Part shown: positions 17,579 to 25,344 of the stretch, in pieces
Layout of the letters: each line of letters opens with the position of its first letter
Position numbering within the stretch: the first letter of the stretch is position 1
Source: Proteiniclasticum ruminis
Lineage (GTDB): Bacteria; Bacillota; Clostridia; Clostridiales; Clostridiaceae
Direction of reading: 5' to 3'
Assembly (NCBI RefSeq): GCF_900115135.1
Contig: NZ_FOVK01000001.1
Location: forward strand, 186,001 to 250,000
Length of the DNA: 64,000 bases
Translations under genes and position numbers: made by a program
Notes under the pieces: generated by a model
Seen by the model: only the letters and a program-made list of their open reading frames with translations
What the model was told of the DNA's origin: nothing
Database searches by the model: none

Positions 17579-17652
17579 TGGCAGGGGTACTAGGATTCGA
17601 ACCTAGATTTACGGTTTTGGAGACCGTTGCTCTGCCATTGAACTATACCCCT
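17579..17652 (-). tRNA. trnW: tRNA-Trp (anticodon CCA)
   Basis: On the minus strand a 74-base cloverleaf includes an encoded CCA end. The acceptor stem is AGGGGTA / TACCCCT, the T arm carries GGTTCGAATCC, and the anticodon stem ACGGT/ACCGT encloses CTCCAAA with anticodon CCA for tryptophan. A consensus promoter lies upstream and two terminators downstream, so it is a single-gene unit. Confidence 0.97.
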
Positions 17653-18045
17653 AAACCTTATAGCGCCTCAAACAGGCTACATTGGTTATTCTAACACCCT
17701 TAGAATAAGATGTCAACAACTTGTTCACACTTTCTTGAATCATTTTCGATACCCTTAATTTTAAAACTAACTTCCGGTTGGAAAAACTTAAAACATAGAA
17801 GTGGAAGTTCGTCTTGTTACCAGTTCTTCTTCTTATTCGGTCATTCGTTCTTGTGATAAAGCAGCATAAAGATTATAAGACGAAACAGCTGATTTATACC
17901 GATTAATGCTGTGTTTAAAAATAATATTTCTGGATGCAGAACCCTTTACATATGCTACAATGTTGGTAATAACTAAAACCTTACAAGGCACAGTTCAACT
18001 AAGAATCAGAGATAAAAAGAAGATTTACTTTGAGGAGGTGTTCTT
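17653..18045. other. Intergenic stretch between tRNA-Trp and yqeC
   Basis: The first 65 bases hold the divergent tRNA-Trp promoter. An extended -10 TGC-TACAAT (17953-17961) may start the yqeC transcript. The rest (about 17720-17940) shows no gene that I can support. Confidence 0.5.
17688..17716 (-). promoter_or_regulatory. Promoter of tRNA-Trp
   Basis: On the minus strand TTGACA (17716-17711), a 17-base spacer and TAGAAT (17693-17688) lie about 35 bases before the mature tRNA 5' end. Confidence 0.85.
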
Positions 18046-18780
18046 ATGCTGGCAGAATTATTGCGTCTTCATAAATACCATGATGTGGCACTGGTCGGTG
18101 CTGGTGGTAAAACTACCCTCATTAACCGGCTTACCGAATCATTGCGCAAAAAAAAGAAAATCCTGATATCCAGCACCACAACCTTCATCAAACCAGCAGA
18201 AACGATGTTTGATTTTATCGACGTCGCCTACAGCGAGGATTATGATCTTTCCAGCTATGAGAAACCAGGAATTTATCTCATAGGCCGCGGAAAAAACTTA
18301 AAAGATCTGGTCATGGGTCTGGAGGTTTCTGATATTGAACGAATCTCTGCTCACTTCGATCAGACCATCATTGAATGCGATTTTTCAAACGGTCGCCCGC
18401 TGAAGGGCTTTAGAGAATATGAACCTGAGATTCCAGAGACCACCGATGTCACCATCGGAATCGTCGATATACAAGCGCTGGGCTTGCAGGTCAACAGCAA
18501 AAACATCCATCATCTGGACAAGTATTTGGAACTGACTGGTGCTTCCATAGGATCATTAGTGACCATACAGGATCTTGTGAAGATCGTAGAGAACTCCAAG
18601 GCCTTATTCAAGAATGCAAAAGGGAAGAAAGTCCTTTATATCAATAAAGTAGAGAAAGCAGTGGATCAGGCTCTTGCTACCACTTTACTGGAAGCACTCA
18701 ACGTTCATAATCTGGATCTGATCCTGGAAGGCAGTCTTGTTGAGAATCGCTACGATATACTATATGAAGGCAACTATTAG
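18046..18780 (+). CDS. yqeC: Putative selenium-dependent hydroxylase accessory protein YqeC
   Basis: This 244-residue protein has an N-terminal P-loop VGAGGKTTLI (about 17-26), ILISSTTTFIKP and a IIECDFSNGRPLKG segment, all marks of the YqeC family. YqeC is associated by genome context with selenium-dependent molybdenum hydroxylases, with a proposed role in cofactor maturation; its activity is not well established. No hydroxylase, selD or molybdopterin gene lies within the window, so the gene is isolated. GAGGAGG precedes the ATG. It is followed after 15 bases by a phosphoesterase gene. Confidence 0.8.
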   Translation: MLAELLRLHKYHDVALVGAGGKTTLINRLTESLRKKKKILISSTTTFIKPAETMFDFIDVAYSEDYDLSSYEKPGIYLIGRGKNLKDLVMGLEVSDIERISAHFDQTIIECDFSNGRPLKGFREYEPEIPETTDVTIGIVDIQALGLQVNSKNIHHLDKYLELTGASIGSLVTIQDLVKIVENSKALFKNAKGKKVLYINKVEKAVDQALATTLLEALNVHNLDLILEGSLVENRYDILYEGNY

Positions 18781-18795
18781 AGGAGACGAAGAAAG

Positions 18796-19539
18796 ATGAA
18801 GTATTTGATTCTGAGTGATATCCACTCAAATTATCAAGCATTCACTAAAATATTGAATACAGAAAAATTCGATGAAGTCCTTTTCGTCGGAGACATCATC
18901 GGTTATGGCGCAGATCCATACTTCTGTTATAAAAAGTTCCTGGAGCTTGGTGGTACAGGAGTCCTTGGAAACCATGAACAGGGTGTCATTTTACCAGAAA
19001 CCCTAGCAAAATTCAGTGAGAACGCTCGAAAGGGTATCTTATACACCATGAAACACATTCCTAAGGAATACATCGATCATATGAGAATCCTGCCTCCTGT
19101 CCTTGAAATGGAGGACTTTATACTGTGCCATGCGATGCTCGGAGATCCTTTAAGTTTTCAATACGTATTTCCTGAGAATAAAGACTCTGCGTTTCTTTTG
19201 GAAAGTTTTGAGGTGCTAAAAAAACTGGGTAAAAAGATCCATTTTACCGGTCATACGCACAGACCCTGCATTTTTAAAAAGAGAGAGGATGAACAGATTG
19301 AGGTTTATCCAATCCACCATGGTGACATTTATCTGGACGATGCATATTATGTCGTAAACGTGGGCAGTGTGGGGCAGTCAAGAAACGGGATTCCTAAAGC
19401 CCATTATATTGTCTATGATTCCGTGAAAAGAAGAATCCGGTTCAGAGCATTGGATTATGATATAAAAGAAGCTGCAGATCGTATTCTGAAAGCAGATCTT
19501 CCTGAGTTTCTCGGTCAAAGACTCTATCTAGGTACATAG
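18796..19539 (+). CDS. Calcineurin-like metallophosphoesterase
   Basis: The 247-residue protein carries the full two-metal phosphoesterase set: LSDIHSN (about 6-12), GDIIGYG (about 33-39), GNHEQG (about 56-61) and TGHTHRP (about 150-156). Such proteins cleave phosphodiesters, diadenosine tetraphosphate or protein phosphates; the substrate is not known. AGGAG precedes the ATG. It lies 15 bases behind yqeC and is likely cotranscribed with it. Confidence 0.85.
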   Translation: MKYLILSDIHSNYQAFTKILNTEKFDEVLFVGDIIGYGADPYFCYKKFLELGGTGVLGNHEQGVILPETLAKFSENARKGILYTMKHIPKEYIDHMRILPPVLEMEDFILCHAMLGDPLSFQYVFPENKDSAFLLESFEVLKKLGKKIHFTGHTHRPCIFKKREDEQIEVYPIHHGDIYLDDAYYVVNVGSVGQSRNGIPKAHYIVYDSVKRRIRFRALDYDIKEAADRILKADLPEFLGQRLYLGT

Positions 19540-19552
19540 GAAGGGAAGTTTA

Positions 19553-19582
19553 TTGACAACAGCTCCGGTTTTATGATACAAT
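19553..19582 (+). promoter_or_regulatory. Promoter of ohrR
   Basis: Consensus TTGACA (19553-19558), an 18-base spacer and TACAAT (19577-19582). The -10 is inside the OhrR-like operator. Confidence 0.7.
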
Positions 19583-19606
19583 TTAATTGAATACAATAAA
19601 ACATGA
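19577..19606 (+). promoter_or_regulatory. OhrR-like operator overlapping the -10
   Basis: TACAATT-T-AATTGAA (19577-19591) is an imperfect palindrome with one mismatch in seven pairs, followed by a weaker half-copy beginning TACAAT (19592). This closely resembles the Bacillus subtilis ohrA operator as I remember it (paired TACAATT/AATTGTA palindromes). It suggests autorepression of ohrR. Confidence 0.65.
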
Positions 19607-19616
19607 GGTAATACGT

Positions 19617-20069
19617 ATGATAGATGAATTAAAACTCGAAAATCAATTGTGCTTTGCAGTCTATGCTTTTTCTAGAGAAATCACAAAAATATACAGACCT
19701 TTACTGGAGCCGTTGGGACTGACTTATACGCAGTACCTGGTGATGATTGTCCTATGGGAAAAAGATGGAATATCCCTGAAGGAGCTTGGAAGCAAGCTGC
19801 GATTGGATTCAGGAACACTTACACCTCTATTGAAGAAACTAGAGAATGATGGGAACATCGAACGAACCAGAGACAAGAGGGATGAACGTAATCTGATCAT
19901 CTATCTGAGCGACAAAGGCAAGGAACTGATGAAAGAAGCAGAGAAGGTGCCAAACAATATCGCGTGCAGTTTGCCCATGGATTTGGATGGTATCGTAGGT
20001 TTGAGAGAACAGCTGAAACTTATCCTTGACCAATTGGAAAATCAGTCCAAAGACAATTTTTTGAAATAA
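19617..20069 (+). CDS. ohrR: MarR-family organic peroxide sensor repressor OhrR
   Basis: OhrR represses peroxide-resistance genes until its reactive cysteine is oxidised by organic hydroperoxides. The 150-residue winged-helix protein has the family pattern ENQLCFAVYAFSREI with the sensor cysteine at about residue 11, and the LDSGTLTPLLKKLE recognition helix region. The ATG at 19617 is chosen over an in-frame TTG ten codons upstream, which would lie within the operator, because GAGGT lies at good distance. No ohr peroxidase gene is in the window, so the target is elsewhere. It ends in a strong terminator. Confidence 0.88.
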   Translation: MIDELKLENQLCFAVYAFSREITKIYRPLLEPLGLTYTQYLVMIVLWEKDGISLKELGSKLRLDSGTLTPLLKKLENDGNIERTRDKRDERNLIIYLSDKGKELMKEAEKVPNNIACSLPMDLDGIVGLREQLKLILDQLENQSKDNFLK

Positions 20070-20072
20070 TAG

Positions 20073-20115
20073 AAAGCCTCTGATATCCCATTGTCGGTAT
20101 CAGAGGCTTTTTTTG
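20073..20115. terminator. Bidirectional terminator between ohrR and the sensor kinase gene
   Basis: AAAGCCTCTGATA (20073-20085) pairs with TATCAGAGGCTTT (20098-20110), followed by a T run. Confidence 0.85.
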
Positions 20116-20117
20116 TG

Positions 20118-21554
20118 TCATATATTCTCTTCATCCATCAGTTCCGATGACCTGCCCGTGATTTCCATGGATGGGCCACCCACTTCGTACAGTCTGAACT
20201 TGATCGTGAACGTAGATCCTTTCCCGACAGTAGAGGTGACATCTATGGTCCCTCCATTCAGTTTCACAAAGTTCTTGACGATGGTGAGCCCAATGCCACT
20301 GCCTTCAACTAGCTCTCTCGACTTATCGACTCTATAAAATCTCTCGAATACATTAGGCAGGTCTTCTTTTGGAATACCAATGCCCGTATCCTTAATTCTG
20401 ATATAGCAGAATTTATCATCCCTGGACAGCTTGATGGTAATCATTCCGTTTCTAGGGGTGAATTTGATGGCGTTATGCAGCAGGTTGTTGATGATCTGAT
20501 AAATAGAGTGCTTATCCGCCAGAATCAGAAATTCACCCGATCTTTGCGGGATGAACTTCAGCTTGATGGATTTTTCTTTGGTGATTCCTTGGAAGTTATG
20601 ATAAATATCTTGAAGAATCTGCCGGATGTCCAAAACAGCGATTTTTGACACCATACTTTCTGCTTCAAACTGTTTTAAGATATTGAGATTGTCCAAGAGT
20701 TTACCGAAACGAACCACTTCTGAATTCAGTGCCTGAAGTCTTTCTGGCGTAGCTGGTAGAATTCCGTCTATGATGGCTTCCAGATTTGTCTGGAGAACGT
20801 TCAGAGGATTTCTCAGTTCATGAGATACATCGGTGATCAGCCGCTTACGGAGCATATCCTGACGATCCAGCTTTTCTCCAAGGGAGTTGATGCTGTTTCG
20901 CAGTGTCTCAATCTCCACCACATCGCCTTCCTGAAGCTCTCTTGCAGTGAGCTCACCCATGGATAAGCTGTAGGCCGTATGGGAGATTCTTTCAATGGGA
21001 TCTGAGAGCTGCCTTGCAACAAAAAGTGCAATCAGAACAATGATGAACACTGCGAGAAATGCGCTGATCAGAATACTCATCGTTATGGAGTTAAGAAAGT
21101 TCTTGTCCTCTGTGGAAATCACAAGGGGAGAGAACTGACCAATCACGACATAGCCAAGAATCTGATTCTCACTTTTTATCGGATACTCATAGGGAACATA
21201 CTGTTCCATGGTGAAAGCCCCATCCGGATTGATCTCTTTTTCCTTCTCAACAAGTTTCAGCGGATCCATCGCCCATAGGACCGATTTGTCCCAATTCAGG
21301 AGGGACAAAGTGAAATTTGCAGACTCCGCCTCACGCTCCAGACTTTTTCCTGAAACATTTGTCCATCGTTTGTCCCTTAAATAGGCATCCCGGAATGTGG
21401 CGATAATTCGTTCGTCTCTTTTGGTCTGGTTCACTTGGAGATAATCATTGAACCTTGCATTCAGCGTCAGGTTAATGACAATATAAGCAATAAGCAGAGA
21501 CAATAGGGCACTGATCGAGATGGCCACAGTGAGCTTGTATTTAATGCTCCTCAA
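20118..21554 (-). CDS. Two-component sensor histidine kinase
   Basis: The 478-residue membrane kinase has helix one (about 10-30), an extracytoplasmic sensor region (about 31-160), helix two (about 160-185), a HAMP domain, the H-box SHELRNPL (phosphorylated histidine), and the ATPase N (NNLLHNAIKFTP), G1 (DTGIGI), F and G2 (GSGIGLTI) boxes. It appears to start with TTG directly after the TAA of the response regulator gene, which suggests coupling. The sensed signal is not known. It is likely cotranscribed with the regulator. Confidence 0.92.
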   Translation of the reverse strand: MRSIKYKLTVAISISALLSLLIAYIVINLTLNARFNDYLQVNQTKRDERIIATFRDAYLRDKRWTNVSGKSLEREAESANFTLSLLNWDKSVLWAMDPLKLVEKEKEINPDGAFTMEQYVPYEYPIKSENQILGYVVIGQFSPLVISTEDKNFLNSITMSILISAFLAVFIIVLIALFVARQLSDPIERISHTAYSLSMGELTARELQEGDVVEIETLRNSINSLGEKLDRQDMLRKRLITDVSHELRNPLNVLQTNLEAIIDGILPATPERLQALNSEVVRFGKLLDNLNILKQFEAESMVSKIAVLDIRQILQDIYHNFQGITKEKSIKLKFIPQRSGEFLILADKHSIYQIINNLLHNAIKFTPRNGMITIKLSRDDKFCYIRIKDTGIGIPKEDLPNVFERFYRVDKSRELVEGSGIGLTIVKNFVKLNGGTIDVTSTVGKGSTFTIKFRLYEVGGPSMEITGRSSELMDEENI

Positions 21555-22244
21555 TTATTGACCACCACCAAACTTATACCCCAGTTTGAATACAGTAATG
21601 ATGTAAGAGGGGTTCTTTGTATCCAGTTCAATCTTCTTTCGGATATTCTTGATATGCACATCAATGGTTCTGTCCACACCTTCGAAATCAGGACCTAGAA
21701 CACGGTCGATGAGTGTTTCTCTGGACAACACAATGCCAGGATTCTCCGACAACAGAGTAAGGATATCAAATTCAATGGGTGTAAGGGCAACTTCATCCCC
21801 CCGGAGCCTCACTTCACGTTTGTCGTGGTCTATGACCAGTTCTCCGCCGTTGAAGGCCACTACATTCTTATTCTCTGGGATGTCTTTGATCCTTCTAAAA
21901 AGCGCATTGACTCGAGCAACAATCTCTCTAGGAGAGAATGGTTTCACCAAATACTCGTCCGCTCCTAAATCCAAGCCGCGTATTCTCTCTTCAAGGCTGG
22001 ACTTCGCCGTGAGCATGAAAATATAAGTGTTTGATTTCGCGCGAATCCTCTTGCATATTTCTTCCCCTGATATGTCAGGCAGCATGAGATCAAGAATAAT
22101 CAGATCAAAAGCAATATCTTCAGTGTATTCAAGTCCTTTGTACCCACGCTCTGCTGTATAGACTTCATAACCTTCTTTTCTTAAGTAGGCGGATATTGCT
22201 TCCAATACGGAAGGTTCATCTTCAATAATCAGTATTTTATTCAA
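21555..22244 (-). CDS. OmpR/PhoB-family response regulator
   Basis: This 229-residue regulator has a receiver domain (about 1-115) with acidic pocket IEDE, phosphoacceptor aspartate in LIILDLMLPD (about residue 52), switch threonine in FMLTAKS and lysine in YLVKPFSPRE. A winged-helix DNA-binding domain follows (about 130-225). It pairs with the kinase immediately downstream. A promoter on the minus strand (TTGCCA, 18 bases, TATAAT, 22299-22270) precedes it. It faces away from the NlpC/P60 gene, a possible target. Confidence 0.93.
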   Translation of the reverse strand: MNKILIIEDEPSVLEAISAYLRKEGYEVYTAERGYKGLEYTEDIAFDLIILDLMLPDISGEEICKRIRAKSNTYIFMLTAKSSLEERIRGLDLGADEYLVKPFSPREIVARVNALFRRIKDIPENKNVVAFNGGELVIDHDKREVRLRGDEVALTPIEFDILTLLSENPGIVLSRETLIDRVLGPDFEGVDRTIDVHIKNIRKKIELDTKNPSYIITVFKLGYKFGGGQ

Positions 22245-22269
22245 ATTAACACCTCATTTCTTTGATGTG

Positions 22270-22299
22270 ATTATAACACCTGGATTCTTGTGTTGGCAA
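22270..22299 (-). promoter_or_regulatory. Promoter of the two-component operon
   Basis: On the minus strand TTGCCA (22299-22294), 18 bases, TATAAT (22275-22270). Confidence 0.6.
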
Positions 22300-22387
22300 A
22301 GAATCTTGACAAAAAGACGAAAGATTTCAGTAAATGGTTTTCAGTATTTCTACTTCTCCATACAACATTTTTCGCAACGATTGGAGT

Positions 22388-22405
22388 ATTACCAAAAATG
22401 GTAAT
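22388..22405. repeat. Perfect inverted repeat in the divergent intergenic region
   Basis: ATTACCA (22388-22394) and TGGTAAT (22399-22405) with an AAAA centre. It could be an operator for the divergent genes; no family match is claimed. Confidence 0.4.
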
Positions 22406-22478
22406 AAAACAGTGAAAAAAATGATGCGATTATTTTAACAAAATGAGCAAACTTTATACGTTCTTCATAAGTTAAAAT

Positions 22479-22507
22479 TATAATTCAATCTGTAATAAGT
22501 TTGTAAT
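22479..22507 (+). promoter_or_regulatory. -10 element and WalR-like box before the NlpC/P60 gene
   Basis: A TATAAT lies at 22479-22484. TGTAAT-AAGTT-TGTAAT (22491-22507) then matches the WalR (YycF/VicR) consensus of two TGTWAH hexamers separated by five bases. It begins six bases after the TATAAT, roughly at the transcription start, and 32 bases before the gene's ATG. Confidence 0.55.
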
Positions 22508-22538
22508 CATTATGAATTTTTCCTTTTTGGAGGTAGAA

Positions 22539-23879
22539 ATGAGAAATATTAAATATAAAGTAGCTGCAGCCTTAGTCGCAATAAGTATTGTTTATGGCGG
22601 ATCCATCCCTGTTAAAGCGGAACCGCTGACCGATGTTCAGCAGCAGGAACTGGATGCGGTACGGACTGAGTATGAGAGTATTTTAGCAAAAATGGCTGAA
22701 ATCGACGGAAAGATTGCAGAAATTTCTGACACAATCACTGATATTACTATTCAAATCGAAGAAAATGATGCCAATATCAACAGATTGGATGAGGAAATCT
22801 CCCAAAAATCAGAAGAAATCAAAAACACTGAAATAGAACTACTCCAAAAAGAAACAGAATATGGCGAGCGTTTAAGAGCCATGTATAAACAGGGCAACAA
22901 CGGCATGATCGAAACCATTCTCGGGGCTGACAGCATCGCCGATTTTATCGCCCGCGCTGATGCCATCATCAAATTCGCAAAGATTGACAAACAGCTTTTA
23001 GATGAGATTCAGGCAATCAAAGACCTGCTCGTTGCACAGAAGGAAGAGCTGGATGCAGCAAAACGTGAAGTTGAAGTGCTGAAAGCGGAAAACGTTGTAA
23101 GACTGGAACAGCAGAAAGTCAAAATGGCTGAGGCCGAAGATCTTCTGGAAGAAATGGAAAAAGAAGAGAAGAAAATTCTTGGAAACCTGGCATTGGCTGA
23201 ACTGTATTTTATCGGAAACAATGACGACATCATCGCAGACTCCAGCAGCAGCGATGAGATGATTCAGGGCGCCATCGACCAGCTACGCGCTGTCCGCAGC
23301 AGCATCGTGACAGACAGTACCGATGCTAAAGTAGTGGCTCTCATTGAGCAGGGGAAAACAATCCTCAACCAGAGAGCTGCCGCCAGAAGAGAAGCGGAAA
23401 GACGGGCAGAAGCTGCAAGACTTGAAGCGGAAAGACAAGCTCAACAAGCTCAAAACAATAACAGCAGCAACACACAACAGCCAGCACCTTCAAAGCCAAG
23501 CACTCCATCTGTCAGTGCACCAGCCAGCGCATCTGCACAGGCAGTACTGAACTATGCATACAAGTTCATTGGCACACCGTATGTATGGGGAGGAAGCACA
23601 CCAAGCGGATTTGACTGTTCTGGATTCACTTCTTATGTGTTCAGAAACTTTGGTATTAATCTTCCCAGAGTATCAAGATCACAGGCAACCGTAGGCACAA
23701 AAGTAGCTTACGCTGATCTTCAGCCTGGAGATCTGGTGTTCTTTGGTAGTGGAAGCATCTCCCATGTAGGAATCTATATCGGAAATGGCAACATGGTCCA
23801 TTCCCCAAGACCTGGCAAGAGTGTGGAAATCACCACCATGAGATATCACAAATTTATCACAGCAAGACGTGTACTTTAA
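22539..23879 (+). CDS. Secreted coiled-coil NlpC/P60 peptidoglycan hydrolase (PcsB-like)
   Basis: The 446-residue exported protein has a signal peptide (about 1-28, ending PVKA), a long coiled coil (about 30-300), a Gln/Ala/Pro-rich linker, and an NlpC/P60 domain (about 335-446). Catalytic cysteine is in FDCSGF, with histidines in ISHVGIYI and in the following segment. Such enzymes cut peptide stems of peptidoglycan during division; the layout is like PcsB/CwlO-type FtsEX partners. The ATG at 22539 is chosen over an upstream one because GGAGG precedes it. A WalR-like box in its leader agrees with envelope-stress or growth control. Confidence 0.9.
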   Translation: MRNIKYKVAAALVAISIVYGGSIPVKAEPLTDVQQQELDAVRTEYESILAKMAEIDGKIAEISDTITDITIQIEENDANINRLDEEISQKSEEIKNTEIELLQKETEYGERLRAMYKQGNNGMIETILGADSIADFIARADAIIKFAKIDKQLLDEIQAIKDLLVAQKEELDAAKREVEVLKAENVVRLEQQKVKMAEAEDLLEEMEKEEKKILGNLALAELYFIGNNDDIIADSSSSDEMIQGAIDQLRAVRSSIVTDSTDAKVVALIEQGKTILNQRAAARREAERRAEAARLEAERQAQQAQNNNSSNTQQPAPSKPSTPSVSAPASASAQAVLNYAYKFIGTPYVWGGSTPSGFDCSGFTSYVFRNFGINLPRVSRSQATVGTKVAYADLQPGDLVFFGSGSISHVGIYIGNGNMVHSPRPGKSVEITTMRYHKFITARRVL

Positions 23880-23892
23880 TTGAACAATTCAG

Positions 23893-23920
23893 GAGTCTGG
23901 TGAAAACCAGACTCTTTTTT
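23893..23920 (+). terminator. Terminator after the NlpC/P60 gene
   Basis: GAGTCTGGT (23893-23901), GAAA loop, ACCAGACTC (23906-23914) and six T. Confidence 0.9.
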
Positions 23921-23956
23921 GGTACACTGAAAGAAAAGCTGAAATGGGGATTATGA

Positions 23957-25087
23957 ATGGATGTTATACATATAGTTCAGGACATATTACAGAAAACAGA
24001 AGAAGAAGTAAAATCCATGTCGCCTGTCAATATCCTAGTGGCAGGAAAGACAGGTGTAGGGAAAAGCACCCTCATCAATGCGGTATTCCGGGAAAATCTC
24101 ACACAGACAGGAATCGGAAAACCAGTGACCAAACATCTGGAACGGATCACAAAAGAAGGGATTCCATTGGTTCTTTTCGATACAAAAGGGTTCGAGCTGA
24201 ACGAGCAGGTACAGAAAGAAGTACGCAAAGAAGTGCTGGAAGAAATACAGAGAGCTCACGCCATGGGAGACAAATCCAAAGAAATACATGCGGTCTGGTA
24301 TTGCATCAGTGCGGCCAGTCACCGTTTGGAGTCTTTTGAGGAGGGTTTTCTACGGGAGCTTTCAGAAAAACTGCCGGTGATTCTTGTGCTCACGCAGAGC
24401 ATCCTGGAGGAAGAGACTTCCATGCTCATGGACTACATCTACTCACTCAAGCTGAAGCTGGAGCGGGTTATTCCAGTGGTGGCCAAACCTTATAGAATCG
24501 GTTCACAAGAGCTTCCTGTCACCGGTCTCAAGGCTCTGGTCCATGAAACCTTAAGGCTGCTGCCTGAGGAGGTAGAGCCAGCTTTTATCAACGCCCAGAA
24601 AGTCGATGTGATGAAAAAGGCGGAGCTTGCCCGTAAATGGTCCAGAGGATTTATCACTGAAACTTTCATGGTGGGCTTCACACCTATTCCATTTGCGGAT
24701 GCACCCATCCTTGCATCCAGCCAAGTGGCTATGATCGCAAAAATCACGAGCATCTTCGGAGTATCGATGAATAAAGCTCTTGTCACCAGTATTGTTTCAT
24801 CGGTCACAGGAGTTTCAGGCGCTGTCTATACGGGAAGGGCTCTGGTGAGCAATCTTCTGAAACTGATTCCTGGTGCAGGAACAGTCGTTGGCGGAATCAT
24901 TTCCGGCAGCACAGCAGCGCTGATCACTACAGCACTGGCTTATGCTTATATCAACCTCATGGTCCTTGTGGCAACAGCAGAGTATAAAAATGCCACCATG
25001 AAGCAAAGTGAGATCATGGACTTCATGCAGAAGGAATTGAAGAAGCAGATGAAATTAGTCAAGAAAGAAAAGCCTTACGAGAAATAA
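23957..25087 (+). CDS. Membrane-associated GTPase with C-terminal DUF697-like region
   Basis: This 376-residue protein has a Ras-like GTPase domain with Walker A VAGKTGVGKST (about 27-38) and a G3 motif DTKG (about 74-77, FDTKGFEL); G4 appears as LTQS instead of the common NKxD/TKxD. The C-terminal third (about 225-350) is rich in Ala, Gly, Ile and Val with several hydrophobic stretches, resembling DUF697-type segments of YcjF-like GTPases. It is probably membrane-bound. Partner and role are unknown. It may be cotranscribed with the tiny basic gene 60 bases downstream. Confidence 0.8.
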   Translation: MDVIHIVQDILQKTEEEVKSMSPVNILVAGKTGVGKSTLINAVFRENLTQTGIGKPVTKHLERITKEGIPLVLFDTKGFELNEQVQKEVRKEVLEEIQRAHAMGDKSKEIHAVWYCISAASHRLESFEEGFLRELSEKLPVILVLTQSILEEETSMLMDYIYSLKLKLERVIPVVAKPYRIGSQELPVTGLKALVHETLRLLPEEVEPAFINAQKVDVMKKAELARKWSRGFITETFMVGFTPIPFADAPILASSQVAMIAKITSIFGVSMNKALVTSIVSSVTGVSGAVYTGRALVSNLLKLIPGAGTVVGGIISGSTAALITTALAYAYINLMVLVATAEYKNATMKQSEIMDFMQKELKKQMKLVKKEKPYEK

Positions 25088-25129
25088 CCGCTTTTCTTTA
25101 GCTCCTTCATAGGATATACTGAAAAGCGG
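25088..25129. repeat. Nine-base inverted repeat after the GTPase gene
   Basis: CCGCTTTTC (25088-25096) and GAAAAGCGG (25121-25129) begin right after the GTPase stop codon and enclose 24 bases containing a TATACT hexamer (25115-25120). There is no T tail, so it is not a typical terminator; it may be a processing or regulatory stem. Confidence 0.5.
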
Positions 25130-25147
25130 ATCAGAAAGGGGATAAAT

Positions 25148-25309
25148 ATGGCACTGAGTAATACAGCAAGAGAAAAAATGCTTCAGATCATTGAATCAAA
25201 GAAGCAAGGAAGCGGAAAAAATGGGAAGACAGACAGACCGGAAAAGAGTATCCAAGGAACTTCCAAACCTAAAAAAATGAAGAAGAACGGCGGTTTATTC
25301 GACAAGTAA
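25148..25309 (+). CDS. Small basic hypothetical protein (53 aa)
   Basis: A 53-residue open reading frame begins at an ATG preceded by AAAGGGG and ends just before a strong terminator. The product is lysine-, serine- and glycine-rich (about one quarter lysine), hydrophilic and probably disordered, ending in GGLFDK. I do not recognise it. Its lysine-rich nature could fit nucleic acid binding but there is no direct evidence. The ribosome site and terminator support it as a real gene. Confidence 0.55.
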   Translation: MALSNTAREKMLQIIESKKQGSGKNGKTDRPEKSIQGTSKPKKMKKNGGLFDK

Positions 25310-25310
25310 A

Positions 25311-25341
25311 AAAATCCTCATCCGAACTGGATGAGGATTTT
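25311..25341. terminator. Bidirectional terminator
   Basis: AAAATCCTCATCC (25311-25323) pairs with GGATGAGGATTTT (25329-25341), with A and T runs on both sides; shared by the 53-aa gene and the dCMP deaminase gene. Confidence 0.9.
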
Positions 25342-25344
25342 TTA

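Noticed and set aside
17906-18166. An 86-codon frame overlapping the start of yqeC
   Set aside because: It runs out of frame into yqeC, which has the good ribosome site and P-loop.
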